A stretch of 64,000 nucleotides of DNA from Blastobasis lacticolella (GCA_905147135.1 LR990061.1:7478026-7542025), one strand, 5' to 3'. Numbered from the stretch's first letter, positions 34,057 to 44,365 are shown. A program made the numbers and translations. Notes: generated by a model from the sequence alone, not told the origin.

Positions 34057-35168
34057 GGCTTGTCCAAAAGTTTTTAGTCAACGGCTGCAAAATGGTATTG
34101 TTTTAAATTTTGTATCGTTTAGTCAAATTTTATTACAAACTTCTTGGTCAAGAATTAATAGCCGGCGACCATTACTTACTTTTTAATCGAATATTTAAAA
34201 AAACATGTCTGTCCATACAATTCCATACTATTTTGGTAATATGGGAAGCATTTCGTGGCAGTCGTACTATAATTATATTATTAGGGTTAACGTATAAAAA
34301 ATCACTTGTAAATTTAATCAGCGCATTTAGTGAATTGCCTGTACCACATGATATTGTCATTTATTAATTGTATAAGTTTAAACGTGGTCAGGGCTACCTC
34401 AAACATGAACCTAGACTAAGGCAACCGCCAACTGCCGTCACTTCAGAAAACGTCATCAGGGTGAAGTCGTTAGATTCACCCTGAAGATGAAGCATTAGAT
34501 TCAGGATGAAATGAGGATTAGATTCCAGGTAGTTTCCACCACTTTTCATGAACTTCATAAGGTTAGGAAGGTTATATCTCGAATAATAGCCTCCTTTCTC
34601 AGAGAAGAGCTGAAAGTTACTTGTGCCAATTCATGATACATAATTTCTATGGTCCGTAAAAATGATAGAAACTACATGGGTTTGAAACTATATTTCATAC
34701 TGAATCTCACAGCTAGTAATATTGTGACATTCTTTTATAAGCGACTATACCCTGATGACGTTTTCTGGAGTGACTGACTTTGGCGGCTGCCCTGGTCTAG
34801 GTTCATGTTTCAGGTCGCTCTGACCTCGTTTAAAGTCATAAAATCAACAAACGACAATAGCATAGGCAAGCGACATTTCACCAAAAGGGCTGATAACATT
34901 TTCATGTGATTCTATAAACGTTAACCCATATTTATAATCATAATAAATCATACAACAAAATGCTTTCCGCGTTACCACCGTCGCAGGGGTTGATTCTAGT
35001 AATTTTGTTGAGACATGTTATTTTTAATAATCGATAAAAAAATAACTAAAAGTTGCCGGCTAATGATTTTTGGCCAATGAGTTTGTAATAAAATTTACCT
35101 CTAAACGATACCAAAATTAAAACAATAGAGTGTGTAACAAGCCGTTGACTAAAAACTTTTGGACCAGC
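34057..35168. mobile_element. Large foldback element, 1.1 kb
   Basis: One long inverted repeat. Outer ends: GGCTTGTCCAAAAGTTTTTA (34057) and its mirror ending GGACCAGCC (35168). The arms stay alignable for about 410 bp each (34057-34470 and 34748-35168), with indels. Inner-arm landmarks are AACATGAACCTAGAC and AGAAAACGTCATCAGGGT. A unique centre of about 277 bp (34471-34747) forms the loop. A 85-codon frame (34110-34367) lies within the left arm and is not credible. It may be a DNA transposon relic or a hairpin-RNA source; no target duplication could be fixed. Confidence 0.8.
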
Positions 35169-35360
35169 CTAGTATAGTTTATGTTGTATATGTGTTTATG
35201 TTGTGTGTGTGTTTGTGATGTGTTATTGTGTCTAGTTTAGACTAAACACAGTAGACATCATTAGACATGTGTAATGTTACTCTTAGATCTAGCTAGGTAT
35301 GTATTTATTATCACGTATTTAAGCCATACTAAACCAAGTATGGCATAACCGTACTAACTA

Positions 35361-35735
35361 GAGCGTCGGGGCGTAATAGCGAGCGGGGCGGTCTCGTACG
35401 CGAGAAGTGCCAAGTTCGATCCTCCAAAAAGTCATTTGTAACATGCAGCTATGTACCAATGACTTTTTCTGAGTTCGGTGCATAAGTTGTACACTAACCG
35501 ATGCTCTTACGGTGCGGGAAAACATCTTGAAGAAACCTGCATATTCAGACGTCTGAGTATGTAACTGTGAGCTGTTCTGGATTTCCTGTTACAGAGTTAC
35601 GGAGGTCGCTATGGCAGTCGCTCTACTGTAAGTACCTGATCTGCCAAATCCTGGATCATGGGCAAGGCGGACCCCGGCCCCACGCGCTAGAGAGCACAGC
35701 CAGGAAATTAAGGACAAGATAAATATTATTATACT
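35361..35735 (+). mobile_element. SINE-A, diverged full length
   Basis: Head with a weak B-box (AAGTTCGATCC), then ATGTACCAATGACTTTTTCT, CCGATGCTCTTACGGTGCGG, GCCAAATCCTGGATCATGGG and GGCGGACCCCGGCCCC. An extra 20 bp or so after the B-box duplicates part of the following block. Confidence 0.88.
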
Positions 35736-36756
35736 TTTAGGTAAGTTCGCATTTGTGCCATGGGCTAGGCTTACAACTCCACCGTAAAATCGTTATTAAA
35801 CAAACAATTTCAATGAAACCCAACCGTCTTAATTTCCAACAAATTCGAGCGAAACATTCCCTCGCCAACGTTAATTCGTACAAATGCCTCCGAAAATATG
35901 ATAAATTAAAGTCGTAACGGCAAAGGCCAGGCAAATGAGGGCCCGATATCGTTAATCATACCTCGTTTAACTGGAATGAGTGTACAGTTTCTTTTTCATT
36001 CACACCCTGTGAATGAGAGTTGATGAGTCACGATTTTTATACGAAAGCTCGAAAATATCGCGCCACAAACATATCCGACGGTGTCTGAAACTGGAACTAA
36101 GTGTCGCCTTTTTGGAAATGTAGTGTAGATGGCATCAACAGCGACGCCATCACCGGGTCAGATAAGTTTGTGGCACTGAAGCACGGTTTCGAATTTACGG
36201 CGTCGGGGTTTGGTTGATTTACTTAATTGAATTTTACTAGCGTAGGTGCAACATCTGGAATTCGATTTTTGTGTTATTCGATGTTATGGACGACAGTTAC
36301 CACTTACCATAAGGTTTGCTGTCTGCTTGCTTGTCACTAAGTAGCATAAAATAAATCAGAACTTGTATGAGTAGAGCTCGTCTAGTCTAAAATGACGCGC
36401 CCTACTACTTAGTTAGTTGATTTCGATGTGTGAGTGCAAATATTGATAACGACACTTCATCTGTGTGGAAGCCAATGAACGACGCGTGCTCCTACGTTTG
36501 AATTTCACCGGCAACTGAATGACCAATTACAACGGCATTTGTATATGTATTGCGTCCATCTTTTAAACTTGCTTGTGTGCGTTAATGCGATAGTGGGGCG
36601 CGGCATTTTAGATTAGATGAGTATACGTATAGTATTAGTGACTACTTTAGTATGTATGTTCTGGCAGACCTTAGTTTAGGTCGGGCTATAGGATAGGTAT
36701 GCTTTTCAGGGGGGGGTACCGAATGAAGTGACTGATGATGACGGCATTTGATGCAG
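35736..36756. other. No gene; worn repeats
   Basis: 36110-36180 (CACCGGGTCAGATAAGTTTG) matches worn repeats near 15300 and 47855. 36290-36350 is a minus rpt-C scrap (AGTTACCACTTACCATAAGG). A 65-codon minus frame at 35737-35934 has no motif. Confidence 0.4.
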
Positions 36757-36935
36757 TGGTCATTTTATAGAGTGGACTTTTTGGTAGAGTGGATATTTTG
36801 ATAGAGTGGACTTTGTGGTAGACTGGACATTTGTGTAGAGTGGACGTATTGGTGGAATGGGCATTTTAAAAAGGACGTTTTAATACAGTGGACAATGTCG
36901 TGCTGTGGAAATTTTGACATAGTGGACATGTGGGT
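36757..36935 (+). repeat. Degenerate minisatellite, unit about 20 bp
   Basis: About nine units built on TAGAGTGGACATTTTGG, with variants such as TAGAGTGGACTTTTTGG, TAGAGTGGATATTTTGA and ATACAGTGGACAATG. Units vary from 17 to 24 bp, indicating an old array. Confidence 0.75.
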
Positions 36936-37479
36936 TTTGACGATATAATAGATAGGTCCCTATAACGTAATATTGACTTTTTAATTTAATTTGAAAAGAG
37001 CAAGTCAGTTTTGGTCATACGATAAAATAGTTAAGTACGTTTCAATAGAAAAAGACAAAAGTAGAGCACGACAACGACTAGGATTAGCCACAAAAATCTG
37101 AATAAATTTTTATTTAAAAAAATATACCTAGATTCTTCTTTTGATTTCTGTAGGTAATAAGTACATGCCGTTTACTTGCTATACTTTTGTCTTTTTCTCA
37201 TCCATTATTGTATTAACTAGGACTTTATACTACGTCACTGACTGATCCTCATACCCCTTAAAAGGGGCCCCTCTCGGACTTGCGTAATTTTATATGAAAT
37301 TTTGTGTTTATCTTAAGCTTAAATGCGATTAAGAATTTGGTGCAAGACACTGTAAATCTAACTTAGTCTAAGCCTTAGAGTAAGACTTAGGTTTGAACTC
37401 AAAAGGACAAAACAATTAAGAACGATAACAATAACAACTTATGTGGCGTAATAAGGAACCAACCTTTTAATTATTATCA
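36936..37479. other. No gene seen
   Basis: AT-rich unique DNA with AAGACAAAAGTA near 37050 and GTTTACTTGCTATACTTTTGTC near 37170 in rough inverse order; nothing firm. Confidence 0.35.
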
Positions 37480-37700
37480 ATAGGCTTTTGGCCTCAACTC
37501 ACCTGATGGAAAGCGACGATGAGGTCGAAGATGTAGCATGTGTCTTTTTGTAGGCTTGCTGCAAGATATGTCTTTTCAGATATAAGCCTCTTGTCCAATA
37601 TCTAATTTGTACTATCTCTTAAATTTGCTTGTGGACAATAAAATGCTTGCCTAGAAGATACATACCTATGCACTCTTGACTTAAATACCCTATCTTGCTG
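37480..37700 (+). repeat. rpt-M copy 2, with insert
   Basis: TTTGGCCTCAACTCACCTGA, GGAAAGCGACGATGAGG and GATGTAGCATGTGT, then about 110 bp of extra sequence (37548-37647), then GCCTAGAAGATACA. The insert ends GACAATAAAATGCTT, so it may be a small 3' UTR retroposition. Confidence 0.55.
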
Positions 37701-37969
37701 CCTAATGGGGACAGTACGAAGAAAACACACACTGACGGTCATTTTAATCGATAACACGCTCAATTATTTTCCTTTTTCTATTAAAACAACGTCGACGAAA
37801 AAAGAATGGTGTTTAAGTTTGACGTGTGTATCTGTTTATTTGTCGATTTGTATGTCTGTCTGTGGCGTCAAACGGATGGACCGATAAAGATACGGTTTTC
37901 TCTATGTGAAAGCCAGTTTAATCGAGATAGTTCTTAGCTTTGTTTCATTAAAATCGGTAAAGTAGTTTA

Positions 37970-38228
37970 GTCGTGTGGTGTCCGGCAGAGTAGAATAGCA
38001 CCAACCCCTTACACTCATGGGTGTCGTACAAGGCGACTAATATTTTCGAGGCAAAAGATCAAGAGTCTCCGTAGTCTGGAAAATGGTCAGCAGCATTTGC
38101 TATTGTTATATTTATACACTGCGATCTCCAACCCGCCTGCCAAGCGTGGAGATTATGGCGATAACCTCCCCTTTCGTGGAAGAGGCGCTAAGTCCTGCAA
38201 TGGACTGTTACGGGCTGTGATAAGAAGT
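37970..38228 (+). repeat. rpt-F, full copy
   Basis: TCGTGTGGTGTCCGGCAGAG, CTCATGGGTGTCGTACAAGG, AGTCTCCGTAGTCTGGAAAA, CCCGCCTGCCAAGCGTGGAG, GATTATGGCGATAACCTCCC, GTCCTGCAATGGACTGTTAC. It matches the minus copy at 46890-47165 along its length. Confidence 0.78.
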
Positions 38229-38547
38229 AGTTTAGAAATTTTTAGGTATATATAAACTTCGTCGGGGGTATTCCGACTTTTTCTGTCGATTAGGTTATTT
38301 TCCAAGTTTTTAATATTTTTTTTATGTTTTATGTTTAATTTAATGTATAATTCAATTTATTTTATTACGTTCATCGTACGACCAGGCATTACCAATAAGG
38401 ACTTCCATAGATATCCAAACTTACATTTTCATTTAAAAAACGAAAGAGATTAGTATATTTGTTTGTCAAACAACGCGGTCGCACGTCCACATTCATACGA
38501 CTGAAATGGAAGACAGCGCCTATCCTATATGCAAACTTTGTCGAGGG
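38229..38547. other. No gene seen
   Basis: AT-rich; downstream of the APC4-like exon in the minus sense. I looked here for the next exon and found none. Confidence 0.4.
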
Positions 38548-38700
38548 TTGGGTTAGGTTAGGTTAGGGTCTAACTATCAGGGTAATGTATGAAAGAGATA
38601 AGGGTAGGTAGGCGCGTAATGTAGGTGTGGGTAGGTGTAATGTAGGTCTGGGTATATATGGGGTAGGGGTAGAGTAGGGTAGGGTAGAGTACAATTACAC
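38548..38700 (+). repeat. Short TTAGG units and GGGTA-rich tract
   Basis: GGTTAGGTTAGGTTAGGG at 38551-38568 gives three insect telomere-type units. From 38600 to 38690 follows an irregular GGGTAGGTG / GGGTAGAGT tract. On the minus strand it is a C/T-rich tract just inside the intron after the APC4-like exon. Confidence 0.6.
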
Positions 38701-38704
38701 TTAC

Positions 38705-38916
38705 CTAACATAAGCAATTCCAATAAATCAGCTGAAACACCACCTTCAGGTACTGAGGCAGCAAAATAAGCCATTTTATTATCCTTCTCCAATAAAATAT
38801 GCTCCCAGGCTTCAGTTATAGCAATCATGGTTTGGTCTAAATAACTGACTAAACGTACAACTTGACTATGTTTATTTGCAACAATAAAGATTTCCTCAGC
38901 ATATGCTGACAAAACG
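38705..38916 (-). CDS. Probable internal exon of APC/C subunit 4 (APC4)
   Basis: Minus-strand 212-bp exon candidate; 70 complete codons with a split codon at each end. APC4 is a scaffold subunit of the anaphase-promoting complex, the nuclear ubiquitin ligase that drives exit from mitosis. Residues include AYAEEIFIVANKHSQVVRLV, then TEAWEHILLEKDNKM, then VSADLLELLML. From memory of vertebrate APC4, the CEAWEEILMQMDSRL and DEFMHLLLWGK stretches align without gaps, so this is the helical segment after the WD40 part. The donor is ATGTTAG/GTAAGTG (GT at 38704-38703). The acceptor is ATACCAG/CG with a CTAAC branch site about 40 nt upstream; a second acceptor would start at 38905. An in-frame stop lies upstream (about 38995), so it is not a longer single-exon ORF. 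No flanking exons were found, so it may be a lone exon of a gene with long introns or a duplicated exon. Confidence 0.6.
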
Positions 38917-39454
38917 CTGGTATTAATAAATGTTACAAAAATGTTGTGGGTTAGGTTATTTAATGACGATGCAGTTTTAATAGTCATCCCATGTTAAATA
39001 TTCCCACTTAATAAACGAAAGCGATCGTAACTTTGTTAGCATCGTAACCGCGATATTCTTTTGCGATAATTTAAAACAAGTATCTACCAGTTAACCCAAG
39101 CCTAGCTGGCGTCTAGACCTAGTTAATTAAGCCGGGATTAAATGTGCTGATTAAAATTTTGCCTTAGAGGGGAGTGCCTTATTATATTTTCAAAGAAACA
39201 TTAAAGGGTGGTAGCTTTGTGGAGAATGGTGGCGGAAGCGAGCGTGAGTCGGCGGTGTAGGGAGGGGCGGGGTTGCAACGGTTATAAGTCAGACCAATTT
39301 TAATCATATAAATAAATAAAAATAATAGTGCGAAAATAATTACAAACAACTTAACTAATTCAGTGTTTGATACTTGGCCTTGATCAAATATTAATTCCCG
39401 TTCTTTTTGAACCAAGGTCTGTTGAGATAAATACGAATAATGATTGGACAATTG
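38917..39454. other. No supported gene
   Basis: A minus frame (39182-39475) starts in SINE-B sequence and encodes a hydrophobic stretch (LFVIIFALLFLFIYMIKIG). A good-looking acceptor, ATTTATCTCAACAG/AC, lies at about 39419, but the sequence after it matches no protein I know. 39230-39275 is GC-rich. Confidence 0.35.
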
Positions 39455-39830
39455 GACAAATTCACACAGCGCCATCTAGCCCCAAAGTAAGCAAATCATG
39501 TATTTAGATAACAGACTGATAAACTACGTGAATACTTTTTTTTAATACGTAATACAGCTAGACCAGAATTTTTCCTTTTATGAATGTCTCTGACTCACTA
39601 GCAAAACATTTAAAACTCTTTGGGCGCTTTTACGACCTGAGTGGTTCAGCGGTCTGTCACGCAAGCGGCGGGTTCAATTCCCGACCGGGCATATTTTATT
39701 TTATTTTATTTTACTCAGTGACAAACGAGCAGACAGTCCACCTGATGGTAAGTGGTAAACGCCTATAACATCTACAATTTATACCTTTAGGTAGCAGGTA
39801 ACAAAAATGTAGAACCGCAGGAGGTAGGGG
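39455..39830. mobile_element. SINE-B pieces and rpt-C composite
   Basis: 39455-39560: minus SINE-B 3' half (AAATTCACACAGCGCCATCT, AGCCCCAAAGTAAGC). 39632-39692: plus SINE-B head (GACCTGAGTGGTTCAGCGGT, GGGTTCAATTCCCGACCGGG). 39705-39830: rpt-C (GTCCACCTGATGGTAAGTGG, TTTAGGTAGCAGGTAACA). Confidence 0.75.
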
Positions 39831-39874
39831 GTCAATTGGCACACCGTGACAGTACCTATTTCTTTTATAGGTCA

Positions 39875-40130
39875 CTCACACCAAAGCGTGTAGTGCCAGC
39901 AGCAACCTTTCTATTTACGAGTTCCGTACAAGATGACTAATATATTTGAGGCTAACTAGCAAGGATCTCCGTAGCCGAAACGCTAGCAGCGTTTTCTATT
40001 GTAGTTTTAGCACTGTGATCTCCAACCCGCCTGCCAAGTTATAGCCTGCATGGAGGTTATGGCAAGACCCTCCTCTAATGTGGAGGAGACTCGTCCAGCA
40101 GTAGACTGTAACGGGCTGTTGTGATGAAGA
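39875..40130 (+). repeat. rpt-F, worn copy
   Basis: AGATGACTAATATATTTGAG, AGGATCTCCGTAGCC, GTGATCTCCAACCCGCCTGC, GGAGGTTATGGCAAGACC, AGTAGACTGTAACGGGCTGT. Confidence 0.65.
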
Positions 40131-40559
40131 CCTAAGCGAAGCCGAGTCCGTTCGCTAGTAAAATAATAAACCAAAGTTCTTCAGAACGAATTAATGTTTA
40201 CTCGCAGTTGTAATCCTTGTGAAAGTTTTACGGCATTTAGGCTGGGGAGACTTTAAGTAGGTACCTACAATTACTACGTTATGCAAACAGTGTACGTTGT
40301 ACATTGCTGAGTTATAATTAAGATTCCTTTTTATGTCCATTAATCATAACTTCGAAGAACCACTGTATTACGTGTCCGCATCATGCGTACTCATAGTGAG
40401 ATAGAGTTTTTCACGTATTTTGCTCGCTGTTTAGTTTAATCTGAAACAGCTCTTTGCTAGCGGATTTCGCCTGTGCAAATCGAAACTTAAAACTATTGTT
40501 AGATACCTATTATTACGAGTAACGTAGGTTTGTAGAAGAGGATTCGAGACCTACAAGAA
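40131..40559. other. No gene seen
   Basis: Unique sequence, no partner in the window. Confidence 0.35.
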
Positions 40560-40935
40560 ACAAGCGTACGAATAAAAAATAGAACGCGTAGCCTGCGAAT
40601 GTGTTCCCTGATCTGATTATAATCTAGACGCCTTCAAGGCTAGAGTGAATAAGCTGTTCCAAGACAGGCATGCTCTAGTTGATGCTATTTGTGTATAATT
40701 TTATTGGGTTTTTATTGACATGTTTATTTTTTTGAAGAATTCATCTAATAATTATTAACATTAATAATTATAACATAATGTATATTGATATGACGATGTA
40801 AAATATTTACTATGAATAAATGAATATGAATATCTTCGGCCGGATCGTCACTTACCACCAGGTAAGATGGTGGACATGCCTGGCTAGTCCAACTTTAAAA
40901 AAAGCCGCCTGAAAGTATGCCTCAAAAGCAGGCAA
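40560..40935 (+). mobile_element. LINE C-terminus and 3' end
   Basis: About 40588-40680 reads RVACECVP-like or, in the other frame, NALPANVF with DAFKARVNKLFQ, the usual WNSLP..VF..FK.RV end of a LINE ORF2. The 3' UTR has GGCCGGATCGTCACTTACCA and GGACATGCCTGGCTAG. A second copy is at 43140-43330. Confidence 0.6.
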
Positions 40936-40999
40936 CTAGTGACGAAAGAAAGTCCTTACCTTAGTAACTTCTAGTAGTAGCTCCTTAGAGCTTCTTTCG

Positions 41000-41470
41000 T
41001 AACCTATACGGAGAGGAGTTTTGCATTCGCTGCTCCCTGGGTAATGCAAGTGTCTATGGGCGGCGGTAGTTACTCAGGTGATCCATGATCCGCCCTTTAT
41101 GCCCGTATCCCATGGATGTAGGCAGAGACTATGGTGTATGCACCTATATATATAATATTTTATACTTTACTAAATTCCAGTAAAATGTCATCATTTACTT
41201 ACTCTTATCCCACTAGGTAGGGTCGGCACAATTGTCTCTCTTCCATTTAGCCTTAGATATTGCTCACTCACCTCGACACTCACACAGCCAATCTTTTCTT
41301 AGGCCAGCCGCTACAGAAGTATGATAGATACTTCATATTCTTCCTCTTCCTTGTCGCGTGACTTGCGTTCCTCCTCATAATACGCTTATAGATACAATCC
41401 TAGTATACTGCTCCTCATCTTTTCAGTTGCAGTTGCACCAGTTGCAATGGTGGGAATGAGTTGTGATGCA
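41000..41470 (-). mobile_element. Mixed LINE and rpt-E-like scraps
   Basis: 41040-41100 has a GTCTATGGGCGGCGGTAGTT and CAGGTGATCCATGATCCGCC stretch like the end of rpt-E. 41190-41400 (ACTCTTATCCCACTAGGTAG, GGTCGGCACAATTGTCTCTC, CATTTAGCC) resembles a minus RTE-type LINE segment known from moths. Strongly worn. Confidence 0.4.
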
Positions 41471-41959
41471 GCTTATCTCGTCTAAAAATCATTGGAATAC
41501 CTAATAATGCCAGCTATGACACTTAATCAGGATTCCGTCACCATCTGTCGGTAGTCCATCATCATCACCTTAAAGCATCATCGTTAGGGGTTTGTTACGG
41601 CACTTTCTCAGATGACTGTAGAGGCCAATACATGAAAGACAGACTCGTAACACAGTGGGCCCACATAAGAAGTTACACAATGACGCTACTATATCCCTGC
41701 CCTGGTTTGTGGTCCTGGTCTACAAACCGGCCCACCCCTATACCGGAAGCAGGGCCTCCTGGCGCGGCGGATGTGACGTCACTACGCACCGCCCGCTTTA
41801 CCTGCCGTATCTAGGTTAGGATTATTGTTGCGAGCAGCGAATCCAAACAACAATGCGTCGGACCGTTTTGATAAGGTAGATTATTAATTATTTTCGACGC
41901 CATTCGAAACTGCGTTCCAAACCTACTAAATGAATACTACCGCCTTATCAACTTCTGCC
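41471..41959. other. Unassigned GC-richer segment
   Basis: A 60-codon plus frame (41632-41814) includes GPPGAADVTSLRTARFTCR. The region 41620-41815 is richer in GC than its surroundings and looks like coding DNA of a mobile element, but I cannot name it. Confidence 0.35.
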
Positions 41960-42155
41960 GCCAAGCAACAATGCTTGCATTGTTGTGTTTTGGTTTGAAG
42001 GATAAGGTAGCCAGCGCAATTACAGGAATTATGCATTTTATCTTAGTACTCACAGTCACAACGCACCAGTTTTTGTTGCAATGCACGAATTGTAGATATA
42101 AGGGCAACAGTTACCACTTTCTGTCTGCTCGTTTGTCACTACGTAGTATAAAAAA
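41960..42155 (-). repeat. rpt-C copy, minus
   Basis: Minus strand: CAGTGACAAACGAGCAGACA-like start, AGTGGTAACTGTTGCCC, then CTACAATTCGTGCATTGC, AAAAACTGGTGC and CATAATTCCTGTAATTGC. Confidence 0.6.
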
Positions 42156-42559
42156 ATTTGAAGCTCTTCGAACGCAATGTCGAAGTGTCAGTATGGGTTT
42201 CGGCCGGGTTGTGGGACCATGGACCCCTTATTTGCTCTGAGAACTCTCATTGAGGGATACAGATCAAAGAACACGAGAGGCTTGAGCATCTAGGCTTCAA
42301 GGAGTCCGGATTATAACGATCGGGGAACATCCTCGCAGGTAACGTGTTCCAACCGTACGCATTATAATGATTGAACCAAAGCGGCTCGTGCGGATAACTC
42401 ACAAACCAAACGAAACCTTAGTCTAAATATCTATAGCTGCCTGGATTTTACAAGTCACTGCCACTGGTTTCATTCCGCGTGGATAACTATCTTGCTGCGT
42501 TTACTGAGGAAGAAGCCGTCCTGGTTTTTTATAAATAAAATGCTGGATAAAAATGCTTG
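42156..42559. other. No gene seen
   Basis: 42440-42540 (TTCATTCCGCGTGGATAACT) resembles a Helitron interior. Otherwise unique. Confidence 0.35.
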
Positions 42560-42855
42560 GAAAATTCACACAGCGCCATCTAGCCTCAAATGAAGCAGCA
42601 CCAGTGTTATGGGTGCCATAGAAGTAATAAATTACTTATATACTTTTAAATACATATTTATAATACATATCTACTTTTTTTTGTAAAACCATGTTGATAC
42701 TTAATTATTTTATTCAATTGATATCGTAATCCATAATGTGAATTAAATAATTTCATCACAGCCCATAACAGTCCACTGTAGGACTTAGGGCCTATCCCAC
42801 GAAAGGGGAGGTTATTGCCATAATCTCCACGCTTGGCAGGCGGGTTGGAGATCGA
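42560..42855 (-). mobile_element. SINE-B 3' half and rpt-F scrap, minus
   Basis: 42562-42670: AAATTCACACAGCGCCATCT, AGCCTCAAATGAAGC (SINE-B). 42748-42853: CAGCCCATAACAGTCCACTG, CCACGAAAGGGGAGGTTATT, ATAATCTCCACGCTTGGCAG (rpt-F). A 62-codon minus frame (42890-43078) follows without a motif. Confidence 0.75.
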
Positions 42856-43139
42856 ATAATTAATTGGAGATTAAGTAAATTGCCGGCGTTTATTGCTTAA
42901 CACTGGTGAAGGGTTCAAGTAGCCGCCAATGTTGACAAGCGACGTTATATAGGTGGAAAAGAGTAATTACCCACCTAGCCGGGTGTTGTGGCCAGGGGAC
43001 CAACAATTTTATAGTTTCTGGATCGACTACAGTGTTTCCATGGCAGAATCTGCAAATATTTAACTTATCAATTATCACGGCCTTTCAACGACTCAACTCT
43101 AGCCGTGTAGGGCCTCATTGACATAATGCCACAGACGCA

Positions 43140-43330
43140 GCGAGAGATCGCGATACGGAACGCGTTGCCTGCGAGTGTGTTTCCTGTTCATTATAATCTA
43201 GACGCCTTTGTTAAAGTTAATAGACTGACACACAGACATGCTACATCAACGGCCGCATCGTCACTTATCACCAAATGAGATGGCGGTCACATGCCTGGCT
43301 AGACTAACTAAAAAAGCAAGAATAACTAAA
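43140..43330 (+). mobile_element. LINE 3' end, second copy
   Basis: GAACGCGTTGCCTGCGAGTG, TTCATTATAATCTAGACGCC, GGCCGCATCGTCACTTATCA, ATGAGATGGCGGTCACATGC and CTGGCTAGAC match 40590-40900 in order. Confidence 0.6.
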
Positions 43331-43489
43331 TTAGCACCTCATAATAAGGGCATGATATGTACCTGCCAGGTCCCACACATCGGCATACGGGCGGTCTCAG
43401 GCCGCTGCTGACAACGTAACTGGCATGAATCTTTTGTATATTTTTCTTGTTAGCTATGCGCTTATTGCATTTATCTAAATTCTGTCGTC

Positions 43490-43790
43490 TATATTCAGAA
43501 GCAAAAAGCGTGAGCGCAAATCAAAGTGTGTATTGCTCATAGAATTAGATCTATTTTTGTATAACTGTTACGCGTCGCTCCGCTTTTCAAAAGACGTGAT
43601 ACCTTTTATTTTTTTTGCGCCCAACGCAAAGAAAATGGGCACCCTCCGGTATAGCGGTTGGGAGGGAGGAGGTGAACTCTCATGAGTACCAGCCGGCCGG
43701 CCGGACTGGTTATGCACGACTCGCCAAAAAAGGGGCCTAGGGCATACGTGCTAAACACCCCCTGGGAGCACCTGTAATAAGTGAAACTAG
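43490..43790 (+). repeat. MITE-K half copy and rpt-L copy 2
   Basis: 43490-43595: ATATTCAGAAGCAAAAAGCG, TGAGCGCAAATCAAAGTG (left half of 28998-29231). 43620-43790: GGGCACCCTCCGGTATAGCG, GGGAGGGAGGAGG, CCGGACTGGTTATGC (rpt-L). Confidence 0.6.
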
Positions 43791-44235
43791 CTTCATTAGA
43801 AAGATAATTTTATGGCATTTACGTTTGAATATAATCTCGGCAATGTGGCTGCCGTGACTGGCGCGTAGATGGCCTATTTTCATAAACTTTTCGCAACAAT
43901 TGCCACCGTAATTTCGCTAAAAACTCACCGAATGTTGTGTTCGATGGTCTCGGGTTTATTTATCGGTGTAGAAAAGTGACTTAACATTTCTCCAAAGAAA
44001 ATAATGTAATGGAGTTAGATGACACATCTCGGTAGCCAACGTGAAATTATTCGTTGATGTTCATTTCTTTAACTATACAAAATTTTGTTCGGCGACGAAG
44101 CTCACTTTTAGTCGAAGGATTTGGCTCATTAACTGTATCAGTTAATGTACACACGGCGGCCACACGACCGAAATCATATTCAAATATAAATGCTATAAAA
44201 TTATCTTTCCAATAAAGGCAGTTTCACTGATGTGA
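43791..44235. other. No gene seen
   Basis: Contains a loose inverted relation between ATTTTATGGCATTTACGTTTG (43805) and CAAATATAAATGCTATAAAATT (44180), bracketing about 380 bp, with GAAACTAGCTTCATTAGAAAG and CTTTCCAATAAAGGCAGTTTC outside. It may be another TIR element, 43783-44230, worn. Confidence 0.4.
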
Positions 44236-44365
44236 AATCATCATCATCATCCGAGCGGTCAGGTCCGATTTCTGCCAGGTTCCGCTTTATAACTCAATCT
44301 CTTCCATTTCCCCCGGTCTTGGGCATCCTCACGTCGTATGCCATTGGCCCTCACTGATATGAAAG
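44236..44365 (-). mobile_element. LINE-4 (RTE-like) 3' end
   Basis: Minus strand: GCATACGACGTGAGGATGCC, GACCGGGG-like, then CGGACCTGACCGCTCGGATG and ATG repeats. It matches the tails at 19296 and 56100. Confidence 0.65.

Noticed and set aside
34110..34367. 85-codon ORF in the large foldback
   Set aside because: Lies wholly in one arm of the inverted repeat; composition is AT-driven and no motif is present.
36757..36935. CRISPR-like array
   Set aside because: Units are contiguous and degenerate, with no spacers.
38551..38568. TTAGG units as telomere
   Set aside because: Only three units, embedded in unique sequence beside an exon; too short to be a telomere.
39182..39475. Minus ORF with a hydrophobic segment and a good splice acceptor
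   Set aside because: Its start lies in SINE-B sequence and the residues match neither APC4 nor another family I know.
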